NCBI RefSeq assembly: GCF_027942865.1
Contig: NC_134509.1
Coordinates: 22,244,697 to 22,308,696 of the forward strand
DNA: 64,000 bases
From: Odontesthes bonariensis
Taxonomy: Eukaryota > Chordata > Actinopteri > Atheriniformes > Atherinopsidae
Direction of reading: 5' to 3'
Positions within the stretch are counted from its first letter, which is position 1. Every line of letters begins with the position of its first letter. The translations under genes and the position numbers were made by a program. This document shows, piece by piece, positions 1 to 12,172 of the stretch. The notes beneath the pieces are model-generated. The model made no database searches, was not told the origin of the DNA, and saw nothing but the letters and a program-made list of their open reading frames with translations.

Positions 1-408
1 CTGGAACCTCTTTGTGAAGCTTAACATGAAATTATTCAAATTTCTATTTGCTCAAAGACAACAGGACTGTGATTTCTCTCATGTCCAGTGTTTAACAAGC
101 ACTGGAGTTTGTTGGCACAAATGCAACAAAATACTAATAACAATGAAACTTCTGATCTGATACATTTCGTTCACTCTTTGATTTTCCACTGCTTTCCCAC
201 ACCTTCCACAGTAATTATGATGTCACTGCTCTGGTCCAATAGTCTTCCTGCTTCCTTTCCCACCCAGTCAATCCGTCTATTTCCCAACCTTTTTTGGTCT
301 CACCTCTGTTGTCATTCTCCTCCCAGACAAACCTCCTCCTTATCTCCATCTTCTTCACTTGCCCAAGTTGGAGCCTCAACAGAAGCCCACCTCCAGCATC
401 TGGACTCC
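1..408. other. No gene recognised
   Basis: AT-rich sequence with short open frames only. I see no domain, splice-bounded exon or repeat boundary before the Harbinger terminus at 409. Confidence 0.4.
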
Positions 409-1133
409 TGGGGCCTCATGTACAAAGACTTGTGTGGATTTCCTACTGAAACATGGCTTACGCTCAAACCCAAATGACCTCCAACGTCGGATGTACGAAT
501 CTGTGCGCACGCATCAATCCAAGCACATTTCGTTTGTACATCCCAATCAACGTGGAATTGAGCGCACATGTCGGAGCACCCGACTCCTCCCTGTCCACGC
601 CCCTACTTAAATACGCAAATCATATTTAAATGAGCCCTGCACCTGCGATTCCCCTTGCTGCACGATCAGAAAATACAGAAAAAGAATTAATAAGACGGGA
701 AAAAATTTGAACTTTACGGAAAGCGAGATATCGGTGCTACTTTCTGAAGTGGAGGCCCGCAAAAATGTGTTCTTTGGCACGCTGTCCTCCGGCATAAGCA
801 GCAAATGCAAGAGGAGTGGGTGGGAGAGCGTGTGCGAGACTGTCAATGCTGTGGGGTCAGAGAAGCCACACAAGCAGAGGTGAAGAAGAACTGGCTGCCC
901 ACCGCCGCAGTGTGGCCAAAACAGACGGGTGGGGGGGTGACCGACTGTTTGAACAGAGAGTTGGTGCAACTATGGGTGACACTGCCTTGCCACAATGTTG
1001 GTTAATTGCATTTACGCATCACATATGATCTGTACATCGATCGAATGAAAATGTTTCCTGTTAACATACAAATTCATCATGTGATTGCGCTTTTATAGCA
1101 ATGTGTGTGCATTCGATAGCTCCGATTACAAAT
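409..1133 (-). mobile_element. Truncated PIF/Harbinger-type DNA transposon copy
   Basis: The stretch begins with the terminal sequence TGGGGCCTCATGTACA, identical to the two ends of the larger element at 45441-48121. It then follows the reverse complement of that element's right end. Similarity runs through a Myb/SANT-like frame and then jumps directly to the segment around the first catalytic Asp of the transposase, so about 480 bp present in the larger copy are missing. Similarity stops near 1133, so the other terminus is lost. The copy cannot encode a transposase. The superfamily call rests on the transposase in the larger copy. Confidence 0.75.
704..925 (+). pseudogene. Harbinger Myb/SANT-like protein remnant
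   Basis: The frame reads FTESEISVLLSEVEARKN, then GWESVCETVNAVGSEK, then breaks. The continuation AEVKKNW lies in another frame. This arrangement (an S/T-E helix start, a GW-E second helix and a V-KKKW third helix) matches the Myb/SANT-like DNA-binding protein encoded beside Harbinger transposases, which helps the transposase bind the element ends and enter the nucleus. Here the frame is broken near 874 and part of the third helix region is missing. It is a dead remnant inside the truncated element. Confidence 0.6.
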
Positions 1134-1423
1134 TAAGATTACAGTGTCTGCGTGCAGGAGAAAGTATCACTCTTGAGAGGAATATCTCGCTTTGACTCAC
1201 TTTATTGGAGGACGGCAGCAACAGGTGAGTTACGTTCACAGCCGAACGCTCTAACTCCAGCGCAGACAGACTTCAGTCCACACCAGAGCAGGCGAGCGAT
1301 CAAAACACAGGGCTGAACTAACACCGGAACTTTTTGACCACAACACAGGAAGTCTGTCACTAACCCGCAGTTCGGGCTGAGGTCAAACATTATTAACATT
1401 AACAGCACTAAAATATTTACTGT

Positions 1424-1598
1424 ATTTTCTTTTGCCCTTCACCTCCGGCTGAAGGTGTGTGTCAGTGAGCGAAGTCAATCATAATGATACTGGGACCCCT
1501 CTAGCTGTCAGTTCACCAATCTTTTGAGCAGTGAGAGTGGGAATTGAACCGCCAACCTTCAGGTTATTGGACTCTAACCACTGAGCCATGGCCGTCTT
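1424..1598 (-). mobile_element. tRNA-derived SINE fragment
   Basis: On the minus strand an A-box-like block (ATGGCTCAGTGGTTAGAG) lies about 30 nt before a B-box-like block (GGTTCAATTCC), as in the RNA polymerase III promoter of tRNA-derived SINEs. An unrelated body follows. The tRNA-like part does not fold as a complete tRNA and runs into SINE body, so it is not called a tRNA gene. Ends are approximate and no target duplication was found. Confidence 0.5.
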
Positions 1599-4285
1599 AT
1601 AAAAGACTTTAGAAAAATTGACAACACAGCAGAGCGTTGAAACTCCCAGATTACTTCTCCTTCTGTATTATGAGTTTTGTTTTGTCATATATTACCTCTC
1701 CTCTATGAAAAGTGAATGGGAAAACTGACATAATGAACCTCTTTAATTGGTGTATTGTAGTTTCCATCCATCTGAATAGAAATGCTTTTCTTCATGTTGA
1801 GCAAAAGAAACGAGACATTATGGACATTTCTTCATTCTTTAGCCAATTATTTCATTTGATTTTTTCTTTATCAAAAATCATATCTAAATTATTATTTGTT
1901 ATCATTTATCTTTTAACTTAATTCTAATATGGTTTCATCAGTTTATATTTTCCTTTATTTCCTTGTTGTTATTTTTTCATGTTATGTCACCTTTGATCTT
2001 CCATACAGAAGAATGAAATCATTATTTTTGCTTCCCACTAAGTCGCCGTCACCATTTGTGTGAAAGCTCAATGAGTTAGAGTGGAATACAACCACAAAGC
2101 AAATGATTCTCTGCTTTTTTAATTGCTGTCAAAGTAATCGATTCTTGGCTGCAATCAAATGTGTCATCAGTTCTAATTTCATTGTATTAGAAAATACTGT
2201 CCTACGTGCAGTCTTATTAATCACTACACTTGGCTTTTGCTTCAATGCTTTCATTGTTGCATGCAGAAACTCAGATGTATAAGTTCGGGAACAGCTTGAA
2301 CACATATTGAGTAGGTGGTTGCTGACAATTTCAGCGTTATTGTCCAGTAATGAGTAACGCTAACTCATTATTATAAGTCGTAAGACAAAGATTAAGAAAA
2401 AAATTCTAATTCCTGTCTTCTGGATGGTTCTGTGGAGCTGGTTCCAGTCCAGATCTGCTGCAGCCACACATATTAGTAATTTCTAATTATATTTCCACAT
2501 ATTTGCGCTACCATGCAAACACACAAGTGCATAAATGCTTCAACCTGACAGTTGGTGTGCGTCATGTGGTGTTGATTCTCATTCAGTGCATCTATGAAAA
2601 GTCTCAGGCTGACTGCTGAGTGACGTAAGATTGATATGTAACTCCTCTTCTTTCTGCTCAGACAAACGAGTGGGTGTGTGGAGCTTTCAGGAAGATAGAT
2701 GGGGTAAAGAGGCAGAGAGAAGATGCGAGAATAATGCATTGCTGATTATGTTTTCAGTTTTTGAACATGGTTTGTGCCAAAGCAAGGGGTGAAACAATGT
2801 TTCTGACAGGTATTTCAGTGAAGTGTGTCAGGTAACAAGTTTTAAGAAATCGTTTAGTTGTGAATTATCTCTAAAATGAGGGATGACGGAGTTTATGCCT
2901 CTCTTTCATGTGTCCCACCTCCTCGCCCCCACTGCTTAACTGAAGTTTCTCACTCCTTGTCTCCCTAACAAGACCCCCTGTGTACGCCTATGTTTCTGCT
3001 TTCATATCAGTCACTGTCTGGCTCTCAGTGTTTCTGTAGCCCAGACCTCTTGGTCGTCTTTAGTTTACTGTGTCTAAATTACGTGCCCATGTGCGTCACG
3101 CATGAGGCAAGCCTCAGGGTTAAAAATAACAGATGAAAGGGGAACAGATGGATGCAAGGAGAGAGGTGAGGGGGTACTGATGAATGGGGAGAGGCAGGAC
3201 CAGCCTTTGAGGCAGCAGCTTGCAGAAGAAAACTAAAAATTAATCCATAAATACTTCATGCATTGATAGAATTCAATAGTCCATTACCTGAAAATGTTAT
3301 GGCACAGAGACATTATGAGGACTGCATCTGTTTGCTGAAATGGAGCTTAATAAAAGCATCTGAATCCAGAGTTATGAATGATGAACACTATCCACAATAA
3401 ACAGAAAAAAACTGAGGTTTGTCTCTTTCTTCTGTGGAAAAACATAATAAAGACGACACTCAAAATTGGAATACTAGTTATTTCTCAGTGATTTGTGAGC
3501 CATCGGAGGTCAAATTAGGTCTAAAATTCAGTTCCTTTTTTTGTTTAAGCCCATAAGATTGGGGTTCTGTTCGTGTTTTATGGTGTTTTTGAACACAACC
3601 TGAGGAACATTGACTGTCATGCTAACTTCACTCAGAGAGTCGTTTGAAGATGACTCAACTACACAGGAGTTGATTTACATTTCCGTTGGTTATAGCGTCT
3701 CACGGTTTCTACAGTGGCTGAGGCCTTTAAGCCCTGGTGTGACTTTTCACTCCTCATTTGTGGCTAAAAAGTAGCTGCATATATAACTGGAAACAGATAA
3801 CATCACCTTTGGTGCAGCTAAACTGGCACAAGTCAGTTGACACAACAGTTGCCCACTTTGGCCACACTGAAGCAAACTCAGCCTCTTGATTTGGAGCTGT
3901 GAACAGTGTGCTTGGAGTTTATTTTCTTGTTACCGCACCGTCACCCAGCTGGATATGAATACCTGTGTTTATATTTGGCAGACTCGGTAAGACAAATGGT
4001 TTGTGCTGACAGCTGCTGGAGGAAGCACTGCTTCTGATAAGGTCAAAATTTGCATAAAACTTTTCTGTGTTATTTGTTATTTGTTCCGACACAATAAAGG
4101 GCCGCATCAGATGTTGCAATTTAACTTCAGAACTGAGAAACCCACTCGGAGCTATCATGACTTATATGTTTTAAACTATTTTATGGAAACTTCTTAAATT
4201 TTTTTTTACATACGCCTATATATAATGTGGAAAGATCTTCCCCAGCAAAGATCACTCATTTCCACGCTCACTGTCATGTCTTTTG
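1599..4285. other. Intergenic, nothing recognised
   Basis: AT-rich sequence without a credible exon, domain or clear repeat boundary. Open frames are short and of low complexity. Confidence 0.4.
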
Positions 4286-5700
4286 TCTTTTTAAGCCCAG
4301 ATTCTCTACCAGAGGGCTGGGAGTTTGAGGGTTCTCAGCGAGGACGGCGCTCTTCTGGAAAACAGAGATCTATGATGCTGTTTCTAGAATCTAATAGAGC
4401 TACTCAGCCTTTTGGGGGATGGTCCGATTATCAATCGCACCACTGTCATCTTCTCTTTCCACATTTGCCGAGCTTCTCATGTTCCTTCTACTTGATGTTG
4501 GTGTCACTTGGGATTGCCAGATGTATCATTACTGCCTTCTTCTGCAGGTTGTCAACTACCACAATGTCTGCTTCATTAGTTATCACCAGTTTGTCAGTCT
4601 GAGTCCAGAAGTCTCTCAGGAACTTAGCTATTCATGGTTTCTCCCAGTTTGACTTTAGGACTTCCAACTCATTCTTGGTAGATAAGTTATCGTACACTTT
4701 TCCAGCCCCTCGTTCAGGCCGTATTGCTTCTTATCCCCAATGTGCTGGACTGTCTCAAAGGCCTCTTTGCTCAGCCTGCACCTAAGATCCTGTCTGGAGT
4801 GGTAGCCCCTGGACTCTGTACCTCTTGTGCTCACGGCCTGATCTTGTGCTGCCATGATTACTGCCTCCATGCTGTCTCCACACTGAAAAAAGTGACTTTT
4901 TGGTGAAGTAAACTCTATTAGAGTAACTGTCATAATTCTACCTTGTATTTTTAAGATTCAGTAAGAACTAGAGCTTCTTAAGTAAAATTAAACATTTTAT
5001 TAACGTAATACATGAATTATGGGGGAAGAGTAAGTTTTACTTAGGTTTCCTCATACAGTTTAAATGTTTAATAGTTGTATGTACATAAACCTAGAAATAC
5101 TACATAAACTTTACTCTGAAAGTGTATCGTTAAAATCTACTAAGTTACTTCATAACAGCAAATACTACAGATATATAAAATTTACTTAAAATTTTGAGTA
5201 AAATTATGTTCTTGCCTATGAAAAACAAGTACTTAATTTGTTTAAATAAATATAACTTAAAACTTAGATGTAATTAAGTAAATGTTACTTAATATCTTCA
5301 AAACTGTTGTGTTTTATGGTAAGTAAAATGTACTTGATACTGGCAAGTGAGTGTTACTTGATATTGCAGCATTCAATCTTATTTAGATAATCTGAGTGCA
5401 AATACTTACAAAGGGTTTTTTAAGTAAATCTTATGAGTTGTTTTTTTCAGTGCATGGTGTTTTAAGCCACTGTGGCACTACTACAAGGCTGAATATACAT
5501 TTATGATGGATTAAGAATCTTTGACTGAGAGTGTTATTGAATTTCCTATCATAGATCCTGTCAGTTTCATCCACTTGTTAATAATTCTTTCACACTGTCC
5601 TTCTGTTAGTAGTACTTCATTCAGTCACACTTCATTATCCGACAGAGGGACTGTTTGGAACCAGTATTGCTTATTTCCCACCTCTCTGTAATTCAAACAC
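4286..5700 (-). mobile_element. Decayed non-LTR retroelement ORF, split by a MITE
   Basis: Read on the minus strand, 4655-4880 gives EAVIMAAQDQAVSTRG, then CRLSKEAFETVQHIGDKKQYGL. Further on, 4460-4560 gives a frame containing MIHLAIPSDTNIK, a stop, then KEHEKLGK. These blocks match, from memory, the C-terminal part of a retroelement protein common in fish and invertebrates (CRLC..ETV.HI, then DVAIPSDSNI.KKEHEKL). Stops and frameshifts are plentiful. Sequence beyond the MITE, around 5530-5620, has further open minus-strand coding (TEGQCERIINKWMKLTG) that may be the upstream part of the same relic. The exact LINE clade is not settled. Confidence 0.5.
4881..5452. mobile_element. AT-rich MITE with CACTGAAAAAA termini
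   Basis: The segment starts CACTGAAAAAA and ends TTTTTTTCAGTG, giving terminal inverted repeats of about 11-12 bp. The interior is AT-rich and full of ACTTAA/TTAAGT motifs. No coding capacity is seen. I found no convincing target duplication, so the superfamily is left open. It lies within a decayed retroelement frame. Confidence 0.5.
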
Positions 5701-5715
5701 TGTTTGCATTTGTTC

Positions 5716-6213
5716 AATCAAATCAAATCAAATTTATTTGTATAGCACATTTCATGTCCAAACAATGCAAAGTGCTTTACATAAAATAAAAGCATTGCAG
5801 CAGGGAGTGTAAGAAGCATTAAAAATACATAAAAGAATATAAAGAGAAACAAATAAAATCATTTAAATGAATTTAAAAACAAGCAACAGTCTAGATCAGT
5901 TAAAAGAGATTTCATGCATAGGCACATGAGAACAGAAATGTCTTTAACCTGGATTTAAAAATGTCTACATTTGGTGAAAGTTTAATCTCCACTGGCAGTT
6001 TGTTCCACTTGTTGGCAGCATAACAGCTAAATGCTGCTTCTCCATGTTTAGTCTGGACTCTGGACTGGACCAGCTGGCCTGAGTCCTTGGATCTAAGGGC
6101 TCTGCTGGGTTTATATTCTCTGAACATATCACAGATGTATTTTGGGCCTAAACCGTTCTGGGATTTGTAAACCATCAGCAGGCTTTTAAAATCTATTCTG
6201 TGACTGACTGGAC
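5716..6213 (-). mobile_element. L2-like LINE 3' end (copy 1)
   Basis: The minus-strand frame at 5912-6210 encodes [20 protein letters not shown], then [14 protein letters not shown], then [18 protein letters not shown]. This is the C-terminal region downstream of the reverse transcriptase in fish L2-type LINEs. The 3' end lies at about 5716-5770 with the TTTATTTGTATAGCACATTTC tail motif region and a short TCAAA tandem tail. The copy is 5'-truncated near 6213, where its similarity to copy 2 (12173-12905) stops. It is dead. Confidence 0.75.
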
Positions 6214-9200
6214 AATGTGCAGTCAGTGCATAATTGATTAGGAAATGATACTGAATAATACAAAATGTTATCATTAAATGTTAAAAAAACAGAAACCAAG
6301 GTGAAGGGGACATTTTCACAAGACAAGTGCTAGAAGATATTGTCCAAACGTAGACACGAAACACAAAAAAGGGGAATGATGATCTGATGCACGTCATACT
6401 GAAAAACGTGAGAAAAGAATAAAGCCGTGAATTTCAGTTGTTCTGCCACTGGCAGTAACACTGTACAATCATGCCAGGAAAGCTTCATTTAATTGTATCA
6501 AGCTGGTCAAAGAGACATGTGGAGGCAAGAGACCGATGGAGAAAATCAAACACTGCTACACATCAGAGGAAAGAACAACAAAAACTCTCTGACACACAAT
6601 AGACCTGGACTGGGCTGTATCTCCCTGAACAAAATCTTAATCAAACACAGGGTTGGTGATCACTCTCTCCCTATAAACAGAGTAAAAATTGAAACAAGAT
6701 GAGAGTTTGTATGAAGTCCCTGCATGAAAGGGGAGCGCAGCATTCTCTGCTGTGAAAATTAATTCTCCTGATAGGAATCGCTCCGAGATCAAATTAAGAG
6801 CATGCTGACTGAATTTCCCGTCTGAAGCCTGAATAATTTGTGAGACTAAGACCTCAATTAGTATCTGTAAAAAATACAGTGTTAGGGTAGAGATCCAGAG
6901 TGTTTTATGTGGTTTGGTCCATTTAAAACAGATGCTTCCCGGACTGTACCAATATTATTAGAATATGCATGTACAGTATAAAGTAAAGAACAGCCCATCC
7001 TCCGACAGGGTTATTGATTTGACCCTGCAGCCTCTGTTTGAGCTTCCACTGGTGTAATATGTAACACTGTTGACAATGCACAGTTAAAAACAACTAGACT
7101 TCAATGTCCAGCAAATCAGCTGTGATGTTTGCTACTTTAGCTATACAGAAACCACCATTCTTAACTGTTGTGTGTCTTTCTTCTAGCTCATAACTGATAA
7201 TTTGAGAGACTTAGATCTTTATTTCTCCTTCTGAGACGCTAAACACAGTGAACAAGATCTAGATGATATTTACTGTAAAACGTGAACTCATCTGGATGGT
7301 TAATAACTGATTAGGAGTTATTTTAGGCCCCTCTGTCTGGAAACATTACTCTGCGGAGTTCCCAAAACAGCTCACAACCACAGTGAGCATAGAGCCAGCT
7401 TCTTAAAGGAAAAGTGTTACGACTGCTGTTGAATGATGTTGCATATATGTGTGTATTATATATGTAATTTGGAGGTAGGTGCAAATGGTGACCAGGTAAC
7501 AACTGGACTAGGTGGAGTAAGAGTATAATGGCATTGAGGATTTCTTTCATTCAGAAATCTTTTAAATATGTTGAACAGATTATGACATTAGATACAATTA
7601 CAGTTAAACTGCAGTTAATTGTGAATAACTAGACAGAGTCATGCAGTATTCATCATGTCTTGTCATTTTCTCTCAGGTTCAGGCACCAGATTTACTTTGG
7701 ACCAGGTTTGAGAGTAAACATAATGACCAAAATCCATCCATTCCCCTTTGTTAATGTGCCATCTCTCTGTGTGTTGCTTAGCAGTGTGGGAGCAGGAGAG
7801 GATTCCCTTCTGGCTATCATCCCTGTAAAATGACAACAAACAACAAAATATATCTGGATAGGTTCTAAGGAAAAACAACTGTCATGTTCTATGAGTTTTT
7901 GTGACTTTAATTTCCTTTCTTCTTGTTTGCTTTGTACAAATTTGATCACTTGTGCAGTCTGTTGTGTTACTTCCTGGTCACACAGGGTTTCCGTTGCTGA
8001 TTACCTCAACTGCTACTCATTTTGCAATCACTCCCTCATTTCATAGTCTCCCGGGTTTTCTTTGCTCCTTGCCAGTGTGTTGATGTTGTTTCCCTGTGAT
8101 ACCCCATCAGCCTTTCCGTCTGTTAGTAATTCCATTTGTTTGTCCACCCATCAGTCAGCAAGTCCGTTGTTTCATCTCTTGTTCTGTTTAAGTAACTAAT
8201 GTCAATGGTTTTTTTGTTGCTTATCCTGCCTCAGCAGCGCCTTTAGTTGTTTTTAATAAAGCCACAGAGACCATCTCTGCCTGTGTCCACCTCCTTCCTC
8301 TGGAAGTCCTGCATTTGGTTCCAAAACTCAACCCTGACAACAACATCTATTAGACTTGTAAAAATTGCATTTTCTCCATTGACAAATTGTTCCCTAATTA
8401 ATTAAACATACCACACCTTCAATGTAAAGGAATAAAAACCTTGATTAATGACTGTTTTACGCTGATCTTTAAGAGACAAAACAAACAGCTTTTTTTCTGA
8501 CGTATTTTATGTTAATAAAGACACTGATTAGCCTCGACAGATGGGAAGAACTAAGCAGTGTATAGATAAGACTGAAAACAGCCCCTTATGTGGGTTTAAT
8601 GTTCATGAAGTGTCACCACCAAAAAATATGCAAACACAGAAGTATGACAGAAAGAAGTAGACATGTTTCACATCAGTGTTTCTTACACCTATATTTATAG
8701 AATGCTGATTAAAAACACTGACATATTATACATTCCTCTGCAATTCATTCTTTTCTTTGCTATAGAAATGACGTGTTTTAGCAGTTGTAGATCTTATGTG
8801 AAGTGAAAAAAGACAGATGCATCAATAGAGAGGAAGATAAAGGGACAGATTATATACTCTACTTCTTAAAGCTTGAATACATAAATGGTTGTGGCAAGGC
8901 TGCGTATCTTCTATAGGTCTGTGCTGGAGACGGGTCTGCGTTGCAGCCATCTGTTGGAGCAGCCGCATCAGGATCAGTGATATATGTAAAACAATAATTT
9001 CCTTTGGGATTATATAGATGATTAAATTATCAAAATTTTTTCTTGATTTATTTTGTATTTCTAATAGATAATTGCAAGAGGAAGCTGTGAGTGGCACTGA
9101 ACAGAATAACTCTGAGGAGGACTGGATTGAGTGGGGGAGGAGGAAGAAGGAGAGTGGACGATATTGATCTGAAAACATGTTAACATATATGGCTCAGTGT

Positions 9201-9481
9201 TTGTTTGCTCTGGAGATGAAAGATGAGGGGCGGAAGTTGCACTGACCTAAGAAAGTAGCGAGCCAGATTTACAGTGCTATCTCATATATGCCTGGACAAG
9301 CCTTAAGGTTTGAGTCATCTGCACAGATATGGACTTCTGTTTATTCTATTTATTAATGTATAGTGCTATGTTGACTTGATGCATTTCTCTACTGTACATC
9401 TTAGCATGCAGCCTATATTTTAGTTGTTAAACTATCCATAAAACATGATTAATAATATCTGATCATTAATCAAAGTGCATC
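6214..9481. other. Intergenic, nothing firm
   Basis: No exon is supported. A pyrimidine-rich stretch at about 7960-8339, with an AATAAA at about 8257 and an end ...CTGACA, resembles the LTR-like elements at 34255 and 35959, but I could not find its other end or a target duplication. Confidence 0.35.
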
Positions 9482-9489
9482 ATTATAAG

Positions 9490-11360
9490 CAGTGTTGTAT
9501 AAAGTACTGAAATCTCACACTCAAGTAAAAGTATAGGTACCCCTCCAAAATATGACTTTGGTAAAAGTCCAAGTCACTGACTGAAATGTTACTTGAGTTA
9601 AAGTCTTAAAGTATCAGAAACGTCTTGTACTTAAAGGGATAATCCGGAGTAAAATGCACTTTAGATCAATTTACGGGATGTTGGGAATACATACGTTGAC
9701 ATCAAAATCATGTCATTGGGATGTGTTTTGAGAATTTCGATTTGACCGTTTTTAGCCTAAAGTCGTTAGCCTGGAAGTGAATGGGGCAAATCATGTCACC
9801 GCTACAAAATGCTATTTTTATACCTCTTCTACAGCTCCAAACAACATAACACTTACGTGGTAGTGAGTAGAGGGTCCCTAAAGCCAAACCGAAGTGTCCC
9901 GAGGTCTTCATGTGGTCGGATATAGAGTCCAGAATGAATTTAATCAAGCCAACCTTTCCGGAAATGTGTCTGATGCAGCTGCCGCTACAGACCGTGGTGA
10001 AGTTGGTTTGATATTGGTTTGAAAAAAAAGACACCTTATTTCCTTATTGTGAATATCTGTCGAATATCCAATATCAAACCAACTTCACCACGGTCTGTAG
10101 CGGCAGCTGCAGCAGACACATTTCCGGAAAGGTTGGCTTGATTAAATTCATTCTGGACTCTCTATCCGACCACATGAAGACCTCGGGACACTTCGGTTTG
10201 GTTTTAGGGACCCTCTACTCACTACCACGTAAGAGTTATGTTGTTTGGAGCTGTAGAAGAGGAATAAAAATAGCGTTTTGTAGCGGTGACATGATTTGCC
10301 CCATTCACTTCCAGGCTAACGACTTTTGGCTAAAAACGGTCAAATTGAAATTCTCAAAACACATCCCCATGACATGATTTTGATGTCAACTCAACGTATG
10401 TACTCCCAACATCCCGTAAATTGATCTAAAGTGCATTTTACTCCGGATTATCCCTTTAAGTATGAGAATTACTGCAAAAATAGATGTACTTAAGTAATGT
10501 AATGAAAAGTATAAGTGAAAAGTAAAGGCAAATGCAGTTTGAATGACATTTTTTATATTTTGGTAAACTTTGAAGGTCAAATACACTTAAAATCTACACA
10601 CAACCAAGTGCAGGCAAAATTTAGACCAGGTTTAGATAGAAAATACAAACTTTGTGAACCTTTAAGTTTTTCTTCTTCAAGTAAGGTCAGTGCTGAAAAC
10701 GAGGCGTACATTACACCATTAAGAAAAAAATGGAACAAAAGAGGCTGCTACTGTTATTGCCATCATTATAAACAAAATTTAAAGAAAAAAATAGGAGAAA
10801 ACTGAAGCTTATCTGGCATCTGAAGAGGGAGTCTAGTTTGAAACCCCTTTTGTAAACCTTTCTAAAAAATAAATAAAATAACTCAGTACAGAAAATGCGG
10901 CCAACATCACCAAGAAAAAAAGCTGTTACGATTACTGTACTTCACAAGCTATAGGAGGTGCACACACAACCGGTCATTATACAAAAGAAAAAAAGAATTG
11001 GGAGGGAACTGCAGCTTATCTGGGATCTGAAGAGGAAGACCTTTTTGTAAAACTACCTTAAAACCTAAAAAAGGGGAGTTTCTGTAAGATAGAATTTCCA
11101 CGTCTTTGGGCAGGCATAACATGCATGGGGTCAAAACACTGTTGCGTATTTTTCTCTCTCTCTCTCTTTTTTTTGTAACGAGTTACTAAACCGAACAATG
11201 AAAATGTATCGGAGTAAAAGTATGCAATTAAGTTCGGAAATATAGTGAAATAAAAGTGAAAGTTGTCAAAAAATTTTAAACTCGAGGAAAGTACAAAGTA
11301 TTCCAAAATATACTTAAGTACAGTAGTGAAGTATTTTTACTTCGTTACTATACAACACTG
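9490..11360. mobile_element. Non-autonomous hAT-type transposon
   Basis: The termini are CAGTGTTGTATA and its reverse complement TATACAACACTG. The element is flanked by a perfect 8-bp direct duplication ATTATAAG at 9482-9489 and 11361-11368. An 8-bp duplication and CAG..CTG ends are hallmarks of the hAT superfamily. The subterminal parts are rich in ACTTAAGTA/AAGTA motifs, known from short fish hAT derivatives. No transposase is seen. Without the 825 bp brought by the nested palindrome (9635-10455 plus one TTAA), the original element was about 1.05 kb. Confidence 0.85.
9635..10455. mobile_element. 821-bp palindromic (foldback) element, TTAA target
   Basis: Two arms of about 385 bp (9635-10017 and 10068-10455) are near-perfect inverted copies separated by about 50 bp. 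The ends are AGGGATAATCCGGAG and CTCCGGATTATCCCT. The element is flanked on both sides by TTAA (9631-9634 and 10456-10459). The right arm carries a 5-nt GTTGA duplication that the left arm lacks, plus scattered substitutions. TTAA duplications are made by piggyBac and Kolobok transposases. The ends do not start CCC, which makes Kolobok-like mobilisation more plausible (inference). The two long open frames here are mirror images of the arms, not genes. Confidence 0.8.
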
Positions 11361-11368
11361 ATTATAAG

Positions 11369-12172
11369 TAGTATTTGTGATTTGAGTGGCACAACACCAC
11401 CTAGTAAGAAGAATAAGGTGTCATGTTAGTTTTTAAAGTCAGAATTACATACTGTTTCTTCATTTATCATGTTGCTAATTTGATTTCTTTTAAAATTTGC
11501 TTTTTTATTTGACACATGCAAAAGCAAACGTTAGGACTCGCTTGAGCTTTTTATATTTTCTAAGGGACACACGCAACAACCACATGCCAGATATCAGCTT
11601 TATCAAGCATTACACAAGCACTTTTTACATGGCAAGAGGGATGGTGGAGGCTCTTAAACGTCCCGATTTCACCTAAGACTCAAGTTCCAGTCCAAAAAGA
11701 CTGTTCTTTTAAGCTTCTACCATGGATACGTGTCTGTCACCAGCAATTTTAAAACTTCTCTTTGGTTACATTATTCTTTGGAGAATGAGTTGCACAATGG
11801 ACAAGTTTCCTGCTTAGAATCATTACTGGATATTTGTGAATTGAAGCGCTGTGCAACCACGAGTCTCTGTGCGATGTGAGATGGAGACCAGCACAGATTC
11901 CATCAATCGCATGACAACACTTAAATAAAACACCTTTGTCTCTTCCTGGTGGGATTTAGGCAATGAACTTCCTTGGTTAGGGTTATAAAACCATCATGGT
12001 TAGGGCTTGAATATATATCTTTTACAGTGCAACCCTCACCCGTATAGACACCATTTTGCTGGTTCCCTTCATCAATGTACAAGTAACCATGTCAATGTTT
12101 TGTCATTCTGCTGGTTGGCTTTAGAAAGTAACATTTGTTGTTTAGTTTTAGAAATCAAAACTACTTGGTCAA
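11369..12172. other. Intergenic, nothing recognised
   Basis: AT-rich sequence. No exon or domain is seen. Confidence 0.35.

Noticed and set aside
4225..4652. Open frames on the + strand (125 and 77 codons)
   Set aside because: They are antisense to the decayed retroelement frame, which has recognisable motifs on the minus strand.
9708..10377. Two similar open frames of 108 and 79 codons on opposite strands
   Set aside because: They are mirror images produced by the two arms of the palindromic element. There is no domain or splice context.
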